Source: an uncultured Eubacteriales bacterium
Lineage (GTDB): Bacteria > Bacillota_A > Clostridia > Christensenellales > Aristaeellaceae
Reading direction: 5' to 3'
DNA: 8,382 bases
Assembly (NCBI GenBank): GCA_900553645.1
Contig: USEE01000047.1
Location: 1 to 8,382 of the forward strand
Shown: positions 5,913 to 8,382 of the stretch, piece by piece
Position numbering within the stretch: the first letter of the stretch is position 1
Layout of the letters: every line of letters starts with the position of its first letter
Notes under the pieces: model-generated
The model's input: only the letters and a program-made list of their open reading frames with translations
What the model was told of the DNA's origin: nothing
Database searches by the model: none
Program-made: the position numbers and the translations under genes

Positions 5913-7334
5913 ATGGCCAAGCTCAAGACAAGGTACGTCTGTTCCGAATGCGGATACGAAACGCCGCGCTGGCTGGGCAAATGCCCCGGCTGCGACCAAT
6001 GGAACACGCTGGTTGAAACGCCTATGGGCAATATATCCGACGACGCGCCCGCAAAAAAGCTGAAGCAGGCGCGCGGCAGCGGCGCACAGCCCGTCATATT
6101 GAAGGATATAATAGAGGAAGAAGACCCGCGCGTAAAAAGTGGCGTGGGCGAACTCGACCGTGTGCTGGGCGGCGGCATAGTGCCGGGATCGATGACATTG
6201 GTAGGCGGCGAGCCGGGCATAGGCAAGTCAACGCTGCTATTGCAGGTAGCGGCGCATCTGGCGGCGGGCGGCATGAACGTTTTGTACGTTTCGGGCGAGG
6301 AATCCGCGCGGCAGATCAAACTGCGTGCACAGAGGCTGGAGCTTAACCTCGGAAACCTGATGATGCTGGCCGAGAACGACATCAGCAACGTGATGGATCA
6401 GATCGACCGGCTGCACCCCGAATTTGTGGTCGTGGACTCGATACAGACCATGTACCGCCCCGACATGGCAAGCGCGCCCGGCTCCGTGCCGCAGGTGCGC
6501 GAATCGGCGGCGCTGCTTATGCGCGCGGCCAAGTCGTCGGCGTGTTCGATATTCATCGTGGGACATGTGACTAAGGAAGGCGCAATCGCAGGGCCGCGCG
6601 TGCTGGAGCACATGGTGGACTGCGTGCTGTATTTTGAGGGCGACCGGCAGAACCAGTACCGCATACTGCGCGCGGTCAAGAACCGTTTTGGTTCGATAAA
6701 TGAGATAGGCATATTCGAGATGCGGCGCTTAGGCATGGTCGAGGTGCCCAACCCGTCCGAAATGCTGCTGAGCCAGCGCGCGCATGGGCAGAGCGGTTCG
6801 GTCGTACTGTGCGCGCTCGAGGGTACGCGGCCGGTGCTGGTGGACGTGCAGGCGTTGGTTGCGCCCACGGCGATCGGATATCCGCGCCGGATGGCTTCGG
6901 GTGTGGAGCAGGGGCGATTGGCCTTGCTGCTGGCGGTGCTGGAGAAGCGCGCGGGACTGCCTATGTACAATCAGGATGTGTATATAAACATTGCGGGCGG
7001 GCTTACGCTGGACGAGCCGGCGTGCGACCTGGCGCTGATGGTTGCGGTTGCGTCGGCGGCGCGCAACATACCTGTGGATGAAACATTTGCCGTGATGGGC
7101 GAGGTTGGTCTGGCGGGCGAGGTGCGCGCGGTAAGTCAGGTACAGCGGCGTGTGGGCGAATGTGCGCGGCTGGGATTCAAGAACGTGCTTTTGCCGCGAA
7201 GCTGTATGCGTGGGCTGAAGCTGCCCGAGGGGGTACGCGCGTGGGGCGTTGAGACTATCGGCGAGGCTTTGCGCACGGCGCTTGTTATGCCTGCCTCAAA
7301 CGCGGATAAACCAACTCACACGGCGGCTGAATAA
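5913..7334 (+). CDS. radA: DNA repair protein RadA (Sms)
   Basis: A 473-residue cytoplasmic ATPase of the RadA/Sms family, a hexameric DnaB-like helicase that drives branch migration during recombination and repair. All family parts are present in order. A four-cysteine zinc finger is formed by C10, C13, C24 and C27 (CSEC...CPGC). Walker A is GEPGIGKST with K105, Walker B is VVVD with D175, and the RadA signature KNRFG is at 256-260. The C-terminal half (from about residue 290) is the Lon-protease-like domain, including DVYINIAGG and EPACDLALMVAVASA; it is not proteolytic in this family. The length is close to the usual 450-460 residues. The start at ATG 5913 is set by GGGAGG (5902-5907) and by the zinc finger lying ten residues in. 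It heads an operon with the downstream PIN/TRAM gene, 35 nt away. Confidence 0.98.
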   Translation: MAKLKTRYVCSECGYETPRWLGKCPGCDQWNTLVETPMGNISDDAPAKKLKQARGSGAQPVILKDIIEEEDPRVKSGVGELDRVLGGGIVPGSMTLVGGEPGIGKSTLLLQVAAHLAAGGMNVLYVSGEESARQIKLRAQRLELNLGNLMMLAENDISNVMDQIDRLHPEFVVVDSIQTMYRPDMASAPGSVPQVRESAALLMRAAKSSACSIFIVGHVTKEGAIAGPRVLEHMVDCVLYFEGDRQNQYRILRAVKNRFGSINEIGIFEMRRLGMVEVPNPSEMLLSQRAHGQSGSVVLCALEGTRPVLVDVQALVAPTAIGYPRRMASGVEQGRLALLLAVLEKRAGLPMYNQDVYINIAGGLTLDEPACDLALMVAVASAARNIPVDETFAVMGEVGLAGEVRAVSQVQRRVGECARLGFKNVLLPRSCMRGLKLPEGVRAWGVETIGEALRTALVMPASNADKPTHTAAE

Positions 7335-7350
7335 GGCTATAACGGTTTGA

Positions 7351-7372
7351 AAAGGAGGGATATTGCGGCTTG
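7351..7372 (+). promoter_or_regulatory. Ribosome binding site and TTG start of the PIN/TRAM gene
   Basis: AAAGGAGGG (7351-7359) is followed by an in-frame TTG at 7370-7372. The reading frame has no nearby ATG, and the next GTG at 7394 is 35 nt from the ribosome site and would cut into the first membrane helix. TTG at 7370 is therefore the best start despite a longish 10-11 nt spacing. Another TTG at 7363 is closer but belongs to a different frame. Confidence 0.7.
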
Positions 7373-8382
7373 ATAAGGCGAAATCGCATTATAGTGGCCT
7401 CGCTAGGCGGGTTAGGTCTGGCGGGCGTGGTCACGATTGTTCTTCAGATAATCGATCATTTTTCCATGCTTGTATGGGACGAGGCGTTGTGGCGGGTATT
7501 GGTGGGCGTATATGCGCTTACGCTTCTGGCCGGGTTTATACTCACGTATGCGCTCGCGCCGTACTGGCGCACGCAGGTCAGACGATTCATCAACTGGCTG
7601 ATAAAGATAACCAGCGATCAGCCTTTGCCCGAGCTGATGTTAGGGCTTATAGGGTTAATCATCGGACTTATAATTGCGTTTTTCATATCCACCCTGATAA
7701 GCAGTCTGAACATGGGCGTAACCGGCTCGGTCATAAACGCAATGATATACTTTTCGCTGGGCACGGCGGGCTACATGCTGATCGGGCGGCGCTGGGAGGA
7801 ATTGCCGCTTCCGGCCTCGTTCAAGCGTCTGGGCGAGCGCTCAGCCGACAAGCACGTTTCGCACGCCGTCGCAAAGCTGCTCGACACGAGCGTATTAATC
7901 GACGGGCGCATATTCGACATATGCCGCACAGGCTTCATAGACGGCCCGCTGATAGTCCCTCACTTCATACTCGAGGAGCTTCAGCACATAGCGGACTCCG
8001 CAGATGCGTTAAAGCGCGGACGCGGTCGGCGCGGCCTTGACATAGTAAAGCGCATACAAACCGAAACTGACGTAGAGGTGCGCATAGTGGATACCGACTT
8101 TCCTGACATAACCGACGCGGACATAAAGCTATTAAAACTGACCAAGCAGCTGGGCGGCCGCATAGTAACAAACGACTACAATCTGAACAAGGTAGCCGTC
8201 CTGTCCGACGTAAAGGTCCTGAACATAAACGAACTGGCCGAATCCATGAAGCCTGCCCTACTCCCCGGCGAAGAACTGACCATCCAGATAGTCCGCGAGG
8301 GCAAGGAGTCGAATCAGGGCGTGGCCTTCATGGACGACGGCACGATGATTGTTGTGGAAAACGGGCGGAGGTTTATTGGGCA
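7370..8382 (+). CDS. yacL: YacL-like membrane-anchored PIN/TRAM domain protein (3' end missing)
   Basis: The first 337 codons are present and the frame runs off the window end. Four hydrophobic helices are visible at about residues 7-26, 43-62, 89-110 and 121-138. A PIN nuclease-like domain starts near residue 168. It carries the expected acidic residues: D172 and D178 in LLDTSVLIDGR, E202/E203 in ILEELQ, the DITDAD stretch, and D269 in TNDYN. A TRAM (RNA-binding-like) domain begins near residue 298 (LPGEEL) and is cut off. This four-helix, PIN, TRAM order matches the YacL family of Bacillota, predicted membrane-bound nucleases of unclear substrate. In Bacillus, yacL follows radA and disA; here it follows radA directly and must share its promoter. 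The gene is rich in ATA isoleucine codons (26 by my count, against about 12 ATC plus ATT). Confidence 0.93.
   Translation, partial: MIRRNRIIVASLGGLGLAGVVTIVLQIIDHFSMLVWDEALWRVLVGVYALTLLAGFILTYALAPYWRTQVRRFINWLIKITSDQPLPELMLGLIGLIIGLIIAFFISTLISSLNMGVTGSVINAMIYFSLGTAGYMLIGRRWEELPLPASFKRLGERSADKHVSHAVAKLLDTSVLIDGRIFDICRTGFIDGPLIVPHFILEELQHIADSADALKRGRGRRGLDIVKRIQTETDVEVRIVDTDFPDITDADIKLLKLTKQLGGRIVTNDYNLNKVAVLSDVKVLNINELAESMKPALLPGEELTIQIVREGKESNQGVAFMDDGTMIVVENGRRFIG

Noticed and set aside
7363..8040. 225-codon + strand frame starting at TTG 7363
   Set aside because: Its translation is Arg/His/Ala-rich and has no domain. The overlapping frame from 7370 encodes clear membrane helices, PIN and TRAM domains.

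Overview
The window reads as a piece of a GC-rich, Gram-positive-type (Bacillota, probably Clostridia) chromosome from a saccharide-degrading, possibly gut-associated bacterium. The evidence is the LplC/LplA-type carbohydrate ABC transporter genes, strong AGGAGG-like ribosome binding sites, an intracellular GH29 fucosidase, and a radA gene followed by a YacL-type PIN/TRAM gene (a Bacillota gene order). The taxonomic call is inference. All real genes lie on the + strand.

Layout. (1) 1-1997: the last 51 codons of a sugar ABC transporter permease, a 68-nt spacer with a hairpin, a complete extracellular solute-binding protein gene, and a strong intrinsic terminator. (2) 1998-5821: a glycan-degradation pair, beginning with a promoter that has a perfect TTGACA -35 box. 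A cytoplasmic alpha-L-fucosidase (GH29) is followed by a 129-nt spacer with two stem-loops. Then comes a 717-aa protein that I cannot place in a characterised family; it looks like an intracellular TIM-barrel glycosidase with an N-terminal helical repeat. The pair ends in another hairpin. (3) 5822-8382: a housekeeping operon with an extended -10 promoter, containing radA (DNA recombination/repair ATPase) and, 35 nt later, a membrane-anchored PIN/TRAM protein starting at TTG and truncated by the window end.

How the parts may work together. The transporter would bring in an oligosaccharide. Neither the fucosidase nor the unknown protein has a signal peptide, so both would act on imported, probably fucosylated, saccharides in the cytoplasm. 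The radA/PIN-TRAM operon is functionally unrelated to the sugar locus.

The most promising candidate for new biology is the 717-aa protein at 3633-5786. No CRISPR array, mobile element, tRNA or rRNA gene was seen. No gene-free stretch exceeds 300 bases.
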